From Aphelenchoides besseyi (lineage: Eukaryota; Nematoda; Chromadorea; Rhabditida; Aphelenchoididae), in contig JAMPIQ010000003.1 of assembly GCA_024699855.1 (NCBI GenBank), positions 4,526,001-4,590,000 of the forward strand: a stretch of 64,000 nucleotides of DNA, read 5' to 3'. Shown here one piece after another: positions 1-11,716 of this stretch (position 1 is the stretch's first letter; each line of letters starts with the position of its first letter). The translations under genes and the position numbers were made by a program. The notes under the pieces were generated by a model that had not been told where the DNA came from, searched no databases, and saw only the letters and a list, made by a program, of their open reading frames with translations.

Positions 1-8
1 TAATTTAC

Positions 9-486
9 CTTTTTTCAAAATGACTTCATGATTCAGACGTTCGTTTTCCAATTTAAAACTTTCCACCAATTGTTCACTTGCTTCAGCACGCTGATTCAAG
101 GTTTCAGCTTCCTGTTTTAGTCGGATATTCTCATTTTGAAGCTCACGAATTGAACTCTTTTGCTCATTCACAGTCAGCTCTAAATCTTTGGTCAGAGATC
201 TTTCGAACAAAGCCCTCACTTTGTGCTTGAAGTTCTCGTTTGAACTCCGAGTTCCTGTTTGTTGAGTCGGCCAGAAGACGTTTGAACTCGTTACTCTGCT
301 TTTCCACAGCTAACAGTTGTTCCTCTAAACAACAATATAATTGAGCGAAACCTCAAACAAACCTAAGAATTGCACTCGCTGTTCGCTGACATCGCGCAAG
401 TGAGCTGCTTCTGGTTTTTCGTCTTCCAAATTCAATTCCAAACTATCAGGTTGAATTTCAATATCAGCAGTCTCTAGATCGTCCAT
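9..486 (-). CDS. Coiled-coil protein, 5' part (runs off the window)
   Basis: Reading leftwards, an ATG at 486 opens an acidic N-terminus (MDDLETADIEIQPDSLEL) followed by a long charged heptad-like region rich in Glu, Lys, Gln and Leu, typical of an extended coiled coil. Exon 1 is 486-363, a short intron follows, and exon 2 begins at 324; the junction keeps frame (VQFL|EEQLLAVEK). Near 215-225 the frame breaks in a GGG run. Removing one G restores continuous coiled coil (SEALFERSLTKDLELTV...), so this is probably a consensus error. A splice donor-like AGGTAAAT lies at the window edge. No catalytic domain is visible and I cannot name the family; golgin-like or cytoskeletal coiled-coil proteins are possible. 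Confidence 0.6.
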
Positions 487-941
487 AATTTTATAAAAAA
501 AAACAAAAATGCGGAAAGTCTGCGCGCCAAAGTTTATCGTCGAAACGACAACGAAAACTTTTAAGGTTTTCGCGTCGAGTTCCTTTACTGAAATTGATCT
601 AATGTTTAAGGCAATGATTTGTTTTGCAAGTTGTTAGTGATCATAATCTCAAATGATGTCATCTAAACAGTAGAAACAGCAATAGATGTTTGACAATCTT
701 TGAGACCACGCAATCTGTTGTTTACATCATTGAAACTTTTTTGTTAGCAAAATTGCCCTTTCCAAAACTCTTAATGGAGATGGTGAATAAACACCGAACA
801 ATATATAGAGATCTTTTGTCTAGAGCGGAAACATGTGATTGTCATTTATCGGCATATGAACGGAAGTACTTTACCGCCGTAGCTACAATCTAAAGTTTAT
901 AAAAGAAAAGGCTATGCCAGAACATCGGTTTTATTTGTGTC
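487..941. other. Divergent promoter region
   Basis: About 455 bases separate the start codons of the leftward coiled-coil gene and the rightward tyrosine hydroxylase gene, so both promoters should lie here. An open frame at 690-893 has no recognisable protein features and no splice logic; I treat it as chance. No clear TATA box was found. Confidence 0.5.
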
Positions 942-2803
942 ATGACGACTACAACTCGGCCAAAGTTTGGTCGACGAGATTCCCTTGTTCGACAAGCAAG
1001 TGTTGAACGACAAACTCATGAACGGATCAAACGGAACAATACGATCAAACAACGTCACGAGCTTGAAAAGTCGATTGTTGGGAAGCAGGTTTGCTAATGA
1101 ACGATCAGCGTATTCTTTTTTCATTGCAGTTAATTCAACGTTTAAATGATGAAGGAGTTTTGTTGCTGAACAGTCTTGATGAGGGGACTTACGTTGATTT
1201 ATCGCTGGTAATCAACAGTCAAAAGGATAGTCGAGATGTGCTTGCCGCGTTACTTCATCGTTTCTTATCAGTTGGCATACAAATTGGTCATGTCGAGACA
1301 CGGCCTGATCACACCGAATCCGATGAACTAGAGATCTTGGCGCAAGTGGTGGGATGTCGAAAATCACAAATTTTGGATGCACTTACAAAATTATGCATTG
1401 AAAGACCTGTTGAAAGTATATTCATACAAAAAGAACACAAAAAGACCGGTAACACAAAGGAATTTATCGTTTAGTATATAAGTTCAGATTGCATCTGGCA
1501 TCCAGTTCATGTTTCTGATTTGGATCGTTGCGCTCATGTGGTTGTTAAATACGAGCCAACCGAAGACCCGAAACATCCGGTTAGCTAGTGGACTTCATTT
1601 TACAATATGTCTTCTAGGGTTATGGTGATTCTGTTTACATAGCTCGAAGAGCCGAATTGAATACAATCGCAAATGCTTATCGATAGTAAGATCATATTTT
1701 GATAATACTTATAATTTGAATTTAGTGGTGATGCTCTTCCGTTTGTTGAATATACAAAAGAAGAACATCAAACATGGACAGCTGCTTACGGAAAGCTAAA
1801 AGAGCTTCGTTTCACTCATACATGTCGTGAGTATCAGGAGAATGTTCGAGCAATGGAAGAATGTGGTCTAATTACCGCTGATCGTATTCCACAGCTTCGA
1901 GATCTTAATAAATACATTTCGCGTAAGCTTTAATCGAACTCTTCTTTGATCGTTTCTTTTAGAACGTACTGGATTTGAACTTCGACCTTGTGGCGGTTTA
2001 TTGTCTGCACGTGATTTTCTTGCAAGTTTAGCATTTCGAACATTTCAAGCAACGTTGTATGTGCGTCATTCGAGTAAACCTAATCATTGTCCAGAACCAG
2101 ATGTCATTCATGAAGTAGGTTTTCATAGTAAGGTTAAAGAAGGCGTGTGTTTGTAGATACTCGGTCACTGCCCAATGTTTGGTATATTTGTTTGGTTTTA
2201 ACCGTACAGCCAATAAATTTCAGCTGATCCCAATATGGCACAAATGTCACAAGAAATTGGCCTTTTATCCCTTGGAGCTACGGATGAGCAAATTGAACGT
2301 TTGTCCACGGTAACCGTTAATAATTAAGTAGTCAATAGCTGTTTGAATGCAGGTCTATTGGTTCATAATCGAATTCGGATTAACTCGTGAAGCGGACAGT
2401 TATCGAGCAATTGGTGCGGGTTTGATTTCTGCATACGGTGAACTTCAACATGCATGTTCCGACAGTCCCGATCACGAAGACTTTGAACCAAAGGTTGCAG
2501 CCTTGCGAACCTACGAAGATAGCGATTATCAACCATTGTACTTTGTTGCAAACTCAATTTTTGATGCAATGCAAAAGTTGAGGTCTGGTTAACACCAATA
2601 GCTTTTTAAATATTGAAGATTCCAGAAGTTATGCAAAAGAAATGGCCAAAAGTCGTCGATTCGTTTACAATCCAATAACCAGAACAGTTCACCAGCTATC
2701 GGACCGTGAGCGTTTGAAACGTGATGTCGATGAATTGGATGAGAAATTGCAAAGTTTAAAAGATGAGTTAGCCAATTCACGTTTCCTTCGACCTTCTAAC
2801 TAA
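942..2803 (+). CDS. cat-2: Tyrosine 3-monooxygenase (tyrosine hydroxylase)
   Basis: Biopterin- and iron-dependent hydroxylase that makes L-DOPA, the rate-limiting step of dopamine synthesis, in the cytosol of dopaminergic neurons. About ten exons are visible: 942-1088, 1130-1448, 1488-1579, 1618-1685, 1726-1922, 1963-2114, 2157-2181, 2224-2309, 2353 to about 2582, and about 2626-2803. The N-terminus carries [10 protein letters not shown], matching the RRxS regulatory phosphosite of TH, followed by an ACT-like regulatory domain. The catalytic core shows [19 protein letters not shown] and [16 protein letters not shown] (two iron His) plus YWFIIEFG (iron Glu). The C-terminal [15 protein letters not shown] fits the TH tetramerisation helix. 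TH is favoured over tryptophan or phenylalanine hydroxylase by LSTxYWF, the [14 protein letters not shown] stretch and the YASxI-like tail. The last intron border (about 2583-2625) is ambiguous. Confidence 0.93.
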
Positions 2804-2833
2804 CCAAACTGGACGATTCCTAATCCCTATAAA

Positions 2834-5476
2834 ATAATTGAGTAACGTCTGTTTGTCTGTTTGTGTCCTGAGATCGACCGATTTTGTGCACATTTATTCT
2901 GAAATGGGCTGTCTCCATTCACTTATGCTAATTTGTTGGTGTTTGTGTGCAAAAAAGCGGTCGTGAGAAGAAATGAGTGGTGATTGGAATTGGAAAACGA
3001 AAATCATTGTCATTGTTGTTGGTTGTGTTTTTTGTCGAAGTTTTCAGTGGTCATTCAATCAATTTTTGCTTGACGTTATGGGTTTTCGTATTTTACATCA
3101 CAAAGACTTTTATGCGTTGTATCCAGTTAACTCGATCGTCGAGATGAATTGATTGGTCGCGTTTCTATCAGTGGAAGTTCAGAAACTCGAGGATCATAAT
3201 GCGTCGCTCTTCGAGTTCGAACTTCAATTGGAAGGTGGAAACGTTGAAGTTGTGACTTCGGATGAAATGGCATGCAATTTTGGTAAGTTGAGTTTACATG
3301 CAAGCAATGTAAGTTTTGAGAATGCACTCCATTATAACATACTTTGTTGTAGGTACTTCTTATCGCAATGACCGAATGAATTCCGTATTCTCAAATTCGC
3401 TTCAGTCGCGCTCCGCTTCACAAACAGTTGAAAAAGTGCGAAAGGCTATTAAGCGCTGAAGTTCAAGGCAACATTGAAGTCTGGAATGGAAGCGAAGAGA
3501 AGCAGCAGTACGTCAAGACCACTTTGGCACAATGAAATGAGTTGCCGAACAAGATCCAATTGGTGAATTTCTAGTTAAATGGTCATTACGGTATTTATTG
3601 TTTGCAGAATTGGACGTACTTTTCTGATGAAAATTATTCCACGAATGATGACGATTCGCAAGTTCGAATCGGCGATAATGGGCTGTAATGTTATCAACGG
3701 CATGTTGTCAAAACGGTTGAAAATTGAGTTCGAATATTTTTGCGTCGGTAGCTGAGATGGACAAGAATGGTGCGGTGGCAGTCAAGGCAGAGTTTTGCGA
3801 TGATGGTAAGTCTTATCCGAGAGGACGACTTCCTTTATTTCAACGTTAGTGGTTTGATCTGGCGATTGGATCAACTCGCGCCATGCACCCAAAATTTCCA
3901 GGACTCCATCGAGCGGAAAACTCAACCATCAGGAGTGAAGCGTGCAGTCGAAGTCAAGGACTTGGAGAAAAGAAGAAGGTTAATCGCTTTTCTGTTGTTG
4001 CAATAGTGTTGTTGTTTTGTCATAAGAATAAATTGTAACGCTGTTTGTTGTTCTCAATCTGAAGACCATATAGAAAGAAAAGAAATAAACGTCTCGGAAG
4101 TTCAATTCAATTTCCACAACTGCTTATTATATCTACGATCGTTGAGACTACTCGGTTGCTTTTTAATCTCATTCTTCTACTATACTATACACTCCCACTC
4201 TAAATGATCGAGTAAAGTTTGTCTGTGGGCGACCGGTTTGGGCTCATTTATTTTCGAATGAACGAGACTCTTTTTATGCTGACGACGATAACGAATGGAA
4301 ATCTAAGTAATCACGATTCATTTCGTCGTCTGGAAAGTGAAAAGAGCAGTTGTCGAGTGTTTTTCGTATTAAAGTAAGTCGTTTAACATTGAGTTTTGTG
4401 GTTATATCTTTGTCTTTCACATCATCGTAATAATCTTGATGTTCTTTTTCAGATCGCATCATTCGTATTCTGCCACAAGGATCGAGCGAATTGGTGAGTT
4501 GTACCCACGTTTGATTTGTCATTTGCGAAGGGATATTTCAGGTGGATCGTGCCGTCAAGTGGTCGATTTGCGATCTTCGTGGGATAACCCACTGTTTTAA
4601 CTTCATTGCCCCCAAATAACCCCTATTGTTTGTTGTATTTGTCCTCTTTTAATATAAATCGCGTTTATTGTTTCACGTGGTTCGGGCAACCGGACGAAAA
4701 AAGAAAAAGGAAGAACTCTTCGCCAGTGGCGCGGCAAAGTTTTAAGAAGCCAGGAGATAGCAACCAGTGGCGCGGTAGTTATCTAATTGAGCCACAATCT
4801 GACCCATCTGACCTTGACCGAAAATGCAAAGGACCAATCTGAAAATTCTGACTGATCTATTTGAATTACAGGACAAGACGAAAGTAAACAGTTGATTGCG
4901 AATGCCTAAGATTCGTTCGAACAGTTAAGCCTGAAAAGCACAAAAAGCGAGATGAAAAGCGGAAATTGAAAACACAACGCATTACGCAAAGTGCGTGCTG
5001 ATCAAAAAACAACTCGCGATGTAGTGTCGAGAGTTTCTACGTCTTCAACTATAGACACACAATGAATTCGATCAAGACCTTACAGTGCCAATGCTTGAAA
5101 AAACATCCATCACAAACAACTTCAGACACTTCACATCAATCACGAGAAATGCAATTAATAAACAGTGAGTCTGCTGATAAAACGGTGCCATTGAACAGGC
5201 TTTTGGGCTGAAGTTTGAATCACATTGTCCATTAGATGAATTGTGTTATTCTGCTCTTACCAGTTGTCAATTGTTCGAGTTCCAACTGCCGGACATGGAA
5301 AACAAAACTGAATACGTTGACCAGCAGTCAAATCACGTTTGCGTTTGTTGAAATTGATTGCGAAAGTGAGCTGCAAATCGGTTTGTTGTCGATGTCATTT
5401 TGGAACGAGCTTTGTCGTGAATCTGAATCCGATCCAACTAAGTACTGCATTGTCAAGCCGCCTGTCGATCACCATG
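2834..5476 (+). mobile_element. Helitron copy 1, 5' region
   Basis: This stretch begins 30 nt after the tyrosine hydroxylase stop codon and is repeated almost base for base at 11,717-14,400. Two internal copies of one motif (2834-2907 and 4201-4260; core GTTTGTCTGTG..GACCGGTTTG) suggest the element's 5' terminal sequence occurs twice. Between them are disrupted coding-like stretches with good intron signals: at about 3078-3456 a frame reading MGFRILHHKDFYALYPVNSI...NFG, then TSYRNDRMNSVFSNSLQSRS, joined across a GTAAGT...TTGTAG intron and interrupted by one TGA; and around 3755-4005 a second interrupted frame. Animal Helitrons often carry RPA-like single-strand DNA-binding genes, and the ELIGRVSISGS stretch is faintly OB-fold-like, but I cannot establish this. 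At 5236-5496 a frame continues towards the Ulp1 protease of the main ORF. Confidence 0.6.
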
Positions 5477-8400
5477 TAAAAGACGCTATTTGTTGATCCA
5501 ATCTTATATGCTGCTCACTTTACGCTTTTGATCATGGAAAAGCGATCAAACATTCAAGTCTGCAAACTACATTACATGGATTCACTTGGTAATCCGATTC
5601 CTCAACTTCTGAAGCCCTTGATCAATCAAATTCTATATCGAGTGTTTGCTCCTTGGACGGGATTAAGTGCAAATGCGTTCGTTTCCGAGAACACAATCAA
5701 TCAAGGTGACCAACAAACAGACGGTTGGAACTGCGCGGCGTACGTGGTTTGTAATGCTCACAGCTTCTTTAACAACGTAAACGAGCATGATCATGGAGTG
5801 TACTTGAAGAAAACAGGCACATCCGGGTATTTGAAGCGTCTCGAATTGTACGGCATGTTGGCCCAACTGTTTGAATCGAACGAGTCAGACCATCAAAACA
5901 TGGAAGTTGAAGTGTCGCAGTTGAGTATAAAGAAAAAACGATTGCAACAAAAACGAGCAAACACAGCAAACAAGCGCGATCATGAAACCGAACAAGAGAA
6001 AACCGATCGATTGACTAAAGACAAGTTGCACCATCAAAATGCTCGAGAAATAGAATCAAGGCAACAAAAATTAAATCGTTTATCCGATCAAAATATTCGC
6101 CAAAGAAGCGTTCGAGAAGCTGAATCTGAGCAACAAAAATTAGATCGTTTAAACCAACAGAAAGAACGTCAAGATAATCTGCGTAATCAAGAATCCGATC
6201 AACAAAAAGCAGATCGTTTATTAGATCAAAGTAATCGTCAAAAGAACATTCGAGTAGCAACAAAACAAAAACATGTCCAAATAAACGTCGCAGCAATTCC
6301 AACTCAAGTTCCCGTTCATCGGTTAAGTAAAATGAACGTTGAATGTGAATGCGAAGCTTTGCATTTCGAAGAACGAGTTGGTAACAAACGAACCTTCAAC
6401 GATTGCTGCAATCACGGAAAAATCTCTCTTCCCGATTTGCCGGCATTACCACAGGAATTGGAAGATCTGTTCACCGAAAAACATCCACTCTCCAACAACT
6501 TCCTTACGAACATTCGCAAATACAATTCTGCTAACAGTTTCGCTGCCTTCAATGTTAAGATGCGTTCGTTTGAAACTCGTGGACCATATTGCTTCTCAAT
6601 TCAAGGCCAAATCTGTTACGAGATCGATGAAAGTGTAAGCGCAGCAGCTGATCGAAAGTACGGCCAATTGTTCTTCTCGGATCCAGCAGAAGCAGTTGAA
6701 AGAAGAATGAACACGACTAACGGAACTAAAAAGGAACTAATGGAATTGTTGGACAAGATAATACGCGAACATAACCCGCACGCTAAAATGCATATAATGA
6801 TGAGCGACTTAATGAAAGAAGAGGAACACGCAGGAAGACCGGTCGAGAACGTAAAAATGGCATTCAAAATGCGTCCCGGATACAATTCCAATCGTTTCAA
6901 TGAACCAACTGTCGACGAAATTGGCGCTGTGTTTACAACTGATGCATCAGGAGATATTCCAGAAATGTCTTTGGTTATCCAACTACAAAACGAACCAACT
7001 CCGCGAAGAATCAGTTCATTAAGTGCATTTGCAACTGCTTGGTTGTATCCGCTGTTCTTTCCAAAAGGCACATTAGGATGGTCAATTGACATGATCAAAC
7101 AAAACACAAACAAGCAAACCCGACTAACACGTGCAGAGTTCCACAGTTACCGATTGGCAATTCGAAAACACTCAAATAGTCGAATTCACTACGGTAAAAA
7201 GTTGTTTCAACAGTTCGTCGTGGATTCGTATGTTCAAGTTGAAAGTGATCGAATGCGATGGATTCAACAAAACCAAAAACAATTGAAAACCATGCACTAC
7301 CACGAACTTCACGCAAGTTTGAGTAGACTCGGACAACGATTGGATCGAGACATTGGACGAATCCACGTTTTGCCATCGACGCACTTCGGATCACCCCGCT
7401 TCATGCGAGAGAACTACCAAGACGCCATGGCAATTGTTCTCAACAACGGCAAACCGGATCTGTTCATTACCATGACGTGTGATGCGATGTGGCCGGATAT
7501 TGTGGAAACAATAAACGAATCTATTGTCATTGGAGCAAAACAAACTGCTAGTGATCGACCAGATATTGTTGCTCGAGTGTTTGCGCTTAAAGTTGAAGCA
7601 GTTATCGACGATTTGGTTAAGAAACAAGTCTTTGGTGAACCGAAGTGTTTTGTTTACGTGACTGAGTTCCAAAAACGCGGTCTACCACATATTCACTGTC
7701 TAATCAGTTTGAAAGATGGCCAAAAGTTCTTGCAACCCGAGAACATCGACAAGTACTTCAGCGCCGAATTGCCACCGGAAACCGATCCAGAACTGTTAGA
7801 ATTGGTGAGTAAGTATATGATTCATCGTGTATGTGGTGTCCAGAATCCGAAAGCTCCGTGTATGGTCAATGGAAAGTGCCGACACAAGTTTCCGAAGCAG
7901 TTTTTGGACGAAACCAAAGTGAACGAACACGGATACCCATTCCTGAAAAGACCAAACAACGACCGCTCAATCGAAATCAAAAATGTAAAATACGACAATC
8001 GTCGAGTGGTTCCGTACAGTTGGTACCTTCTGAAACGTTACCGTTGCCACATTAATGTTGAGATTGTGAGTTCGATCAAGAACGTCAAGTACCTTTACAA
8101 ATACGCGTACAAAGGACACGACGCCGCTTCTCTGGAACTTCAATCATCAGGAAACATCAACCACGACGAAATCAAAGATCACATCGACGGTCGTTATGTT
8201 GGTCCGGTTGAAGCGTGCTATCGAATTCTGAAATTGAAAATGCACGACAAGTCCCACCATGTCGAACGTCTACCAATCCATCTCGAAAATCAGCAAGCAG
8301 TCTTCATCGACGAAGATTGTGACTTGGAGAAAGCAAAGAAGATTATGGAAAAAGGAACCAAACTCATGGACTTCTTCAGATTGAATGAAAGAGACTCCAA

Positions 8401-10420
8401 CGCTCGATCTTTGTTGTACTCGGAAGTACCCACTCATTACAGTTGGAAGACAGTTACGATCAACATCAACCAAACTGTTGAAACGACCACACAATGGGAA
8501 CCGCGAGTACGAAGCAGCAAAACAGTTGGTCGAATGTACGCTATCAGTCCAAGTCAAGGAGATTTGTGGCATTTGCGTCTACTTCTTCAACACGTGAGAG
8601 GAGCAAAGAGTTTCAAGGAACTGCGAACAGTCAACGGAATTGAATACCAGAACAATGGAGAAGCGTGTTTGGTTTTGGGTTTGATTGACGACGATGAAGA
8701 GTACGTCAAGTGTATGAAAGAAGCAGTGAAAGTGTTAATGCCGAAGAAATTGCGAACCCTTTTCGTCAACATCCTCATTCACTGCAATCCAGCTGATCCA
8801 AAAACGTTGTGGGAAACGTTCAAAAATGATCTCAGCGAAGATTTCAACCGACACTTGAAGGACAAATTCAAAGCGATCGCGCGAGCATACAAACGAATCG
8901 ACACACTTCTTCAACGCCAAAACAAGTCGATCAAAGACTTTCCATCAATGGACGCAGTTGAGGACATCGAAGAGATTGAGGACACAATCGATCACGACCA
9001 GGAATTGGAAGCCGCAAAAGAGTTGTACAAGACGTTAAACGCCGAACAAAAGATAGTTGTCGACAAAGTCCTGAACGCTCTCCTCAACCCCCAGAATGAC
9101 GGGACGCCGAAGTGTTTCTTTGTAGATGGTCTAGGTGGAACAGGAAAAACGTACGTCTACAAAACCCTGTGCCATTTCATTAACGGCAACAAAAAGAAGT
9201 TTTTGACTTGCGCGTTTACTGGTATTGCTGCGTTGTTGTTGCCCAATGGACGAACTTGCCACAAAACATTTGGACTTGGAGTACCACTTGACCGCGATTC
9301 GAACTCAACTTTGACTCCCAACAATCGCGACGGTAAGATGTTGATGCAAGCAGATGTGATCATTTGGGATGAAGCACCAATGGCCCCTAGATATGCATTA
9401 GAAATCGCCGATCGAAAACTAAGAGAACTGATGAATAGCAACTTACCATTCGGTGGAAAAATCTTCGTGCTCGGTGGAGACTTCCGACAGATTCTGCCAA
9501 TTCTGAAGTACGGTACCATCGGCGAAACCATCAATTTGTCCATTTGCTCATCAAATTTGTGGAATCAGTTTGAAAAATTGAAATTGACTACCAACATGCG
9601 CACCAAAGCGAACGAAGTTGAATTTGCTGATTTCCTGAAACAAGTCGGAGAAGGAACACTGAATAACGAAAACGAACTGATTGAATTGCCATCACATTGC
9701 CTTATTCAACAAAATCTGGAACAAGAGATCTTTGGAAAATTGATTGAAAACAAACAGTTCAACGACATGGGGAACTCAGCGATATTGGTGTCGAAACACA
9801 TTGGAGTAAACGAATCGAATGAAAAAGTTTTGAAGATGTTGGATGGACAATCAAAAACGTATGCTTCCATTGACTCTGCTATTGACGCCGAGAACTGTGC
9901 CGATCAAACGTTGTTGCTACCAGAGTATTTGAACATGATCGAAGAAGGTTCTCTACCACCTCACAAATTGGAATTGAAGGAAAATGTAATCGTGATTCTG
10001 ATCCGCAATTTGTCACAAGAAGATGGACTGTGCAATGGAACTCGAATGTTGGTTGTGGCCATGAACGATCACTCAGTTGAATGTGAGATCTTAACTGGAC
10101 ATCATGCACGTGAGCGACACATCATCCCTCGAATCAACAATACGATCGATTACCGTGGAATGTTCCAACTGAACCGCAAACAATTTCCATTGAAATTGGC
10201 CTTTGCAATGACAATCAACAAGAGTCAAGGCCAAACATTCGAACGGGTTGGACTGAACCTCGAACACCAAGTTTTCGAACATGGCCAATTGTACGTTGCT
10301 TTGTCGCGAGCTCGATCATGGGACTCAGTGAAAGTTTTCGTTCCAACAAGCAATCGACAAACTCCAACAGTTTGTTTAGTTAAAAACATCGTGCATCGTG
10401 AGATCTTCAAACGTCTGTGA
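5477..10420 (+). CDS. Helitron transposase: Ulp1-type protease remnant + HUH Rep + PIF1 helicase
   Basis: One uninterrupted frame runs from 5480 to the stop at 10,418-10,420; the first ATG is at 5534, giving about 1,628 residues. Order of parts: (1) the C-terminal half of a Ulp1/SENP-like cysteine protease, with His in LYAAHFTLLIMEK (upstream of the ATG but in frame), Asp in YMDSLGNP and Cys in QQTDGWNCAAYV; (2) repeated charged helices (QQKxDRLxxQNxRQ) around residues 140-240; (3) a Helitron N-domain and Rep nuclease with the HUH motif PHIHC near residue 721 and tyrosines in KYLYKYAYKG near 855; (4) an SF1 PIF1-type helicase with Walker A GLGGTGKT (about 1201), Walker B VIIWDEAP, GGDFRQ, TNMRT, NGTRM and the C-terminal TINKSQGQTF...YVALSRA. 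This is the protein set of rolling-circle transposons. The Rep-helicase part looks intact; the protease N-terminal half is out of frame upstream (5236-5496). Confidence 0.93.
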
Positions 10421-10470
10421 ACAACCAAACGTAGTAACAAATCGGAATTCTGTGAAAACAAAAGGAAATC

Positions 10471-11278
10471 ATGAACGAAAATGAATCTTCAAAAGCTCAA
10501 AGACCAAGTCCATGGCCTTCGGGCCATGGCATCACGCGATGCTTTCGCGTAAACGACGGGACAGCGACCAACGACGACAAAAAACAAGGTAAGCAATTTT
10601 GATTTCTTGCAATTTATTTATGTGACTTTTCAGGTCCAATTCATTTACATGTGTCCATAACGGATATATCCCACAAAATTTCGTTGTCGGTCACGTACGT
10701 TTTTGTTTGTTCATCGTTGTCGTCTGCACTCGACTTCAGTTTCTTCAATTCCTCAACGGGTCCGTGAACGACCGAATTTTTGGATGGACAACACAGCAGG
10801 AATGAAACGGTCAGTTTGTTGCTAATCGATTTGTTTACGATCGTATTTCAGGCCTACATCTTCAACTACATGCTTACACTCGCCGAATTCTGTCCTCATC
10901 AATACACGACGATCTCTCATGGTATTTGAATTGATGTTCAACATAACCAATGTGTTTTTTTGTTTCAGTCTGTCTTTTGACTTTATGTACCAATGGATCG
11001 ACGAGAACATTCTGAACTGTTACCACACGATCGTCAATGTTATTTGTCTACAGAAATTGCTGCTGCTGCTGATCTATTCACAGTCATCTCGTACACACAT
11101 TGTCTACTTGAGATTGAACCGACCGAAATTTACAAAAGACAACAAAATTGCAATGGTTCGTTTAGTTTTTGTTTATCTTCTTCATGAACATCGTTGCAGA
11201 CTTTAACGAATTGACTACACGATACGCGTATACAATTGATGATCGACTAACTTCCTCTTTTTCCTCACAGTTGTACAC
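10471..11278 (+). CDS. Putative spliced ORF downstream of the Helitron helicase
   Basis: Fifty bases after the helicase stop, an ATG opens MNENESSKAQRPSPWPSGHG with a good exon-intron border at 10,588 (GTAAGC...TTTTCAG at 10,633). Further donor/acceptor pairs follow at about 10,694/10,739, 10,84x, 10,918/10,968 and 11,15x/11,204. Coding-like pieces include FLQFLNGSVNDRIFGWTTQQ, YIFNYMLTLAEFCPHQYTTI and SFDFMYQWIDENILNCYHTI. The phases do not join without at least one stop or frame break, so this is either a decayed accessory gene of the element, a host gene fragment, or a gene spoiled by consensus errors. I recognise no family. Confidence 0.35.
10510..10549. other. Stem-loops downstream of the Helitron ORF
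   Basis: CCATGGCC-TTCG-GGCCATGG (10,510-10,529) is a perfect 8-bp stem with a TTCG loop. It is followed by GCATC-ACGC-GATGC (10,529-10,542) and an overlapping CGCGA/TCGCG pair (10,535-10,549). Helitrons end in a GC-rich hairpin just before the 3' terminus, but no CTRR follows within 15 nt, so I do not call this the element end. Confidence 0.45.
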
Positions 11279-11716
11279 TTGAAGAGCCGCGTCACAACCT
11301 GAACCACAAATTCGCTCATCAGACCGTGTCTCCATCCTGGGTAAAGGCATGAAGAAAGCAAGTCTCCATCTTGGGTCCCGGCTTGCCCGTCTACATCTCA
11401 AAAGTGTGCGAAGGTTGTGACGTTGGATCCGAAAGTTTCTTTCTCCTCTTTACAAAGCGAATATTGAAATATTAGTAATGAAGATTAAAGTTCGTTATTT
11501 GACGGAGAGATAATGAAAAGAAATTGGGTTTGATTAGGAAATGTAAACTGCTGGAGTGAAGAGGTGTAGTGATTTGTTACGGTCGAAAGAGATCGGTTGA
11601 AGTTGTTTTTGGAAATCGACACAGCAAATCGTCGGTTTTGTATGTGAAGATGACAGAAGATGTTTTGTGAGTGGAATATTTTTAATTGTTTGGTAAAAAA
11701 TGACATAAACATCCAC
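11279..11716. other. Spacer between Helitron copies
   Basis: No gene is recognised. It contains a short imprecise duplication (TCTCCATC.TGGGT at about 11,328 and 11,363). It is the junction between the end of copy 1 and the start of the direct copy at 11,717, so the true 3' end of the element should lie in or near it. Confidence 0.4.

Noticed and set aside
690..893. 67-codon open frame upstream of tyrosine hydroxylase
   Set aside because: No domain, signal peptide or splice continuity; the TH start at 942 with its RRxS site explains the gene without it.
6015..6302. Minus-strand frame opposite the Helitron ORF
   Set aside because: A shadow of the QQKxDRL repeat region of the transposase; Leu/Phe-rich only because it is the complement of charged helices.
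10919..11206. Open frame with LLLLL, possible membrane protein
   Set aside because: The run of leucines comes from CTGCTGCTGCTG read in one of three frames; the alternative frame is equally open, and exon borders cut through it.
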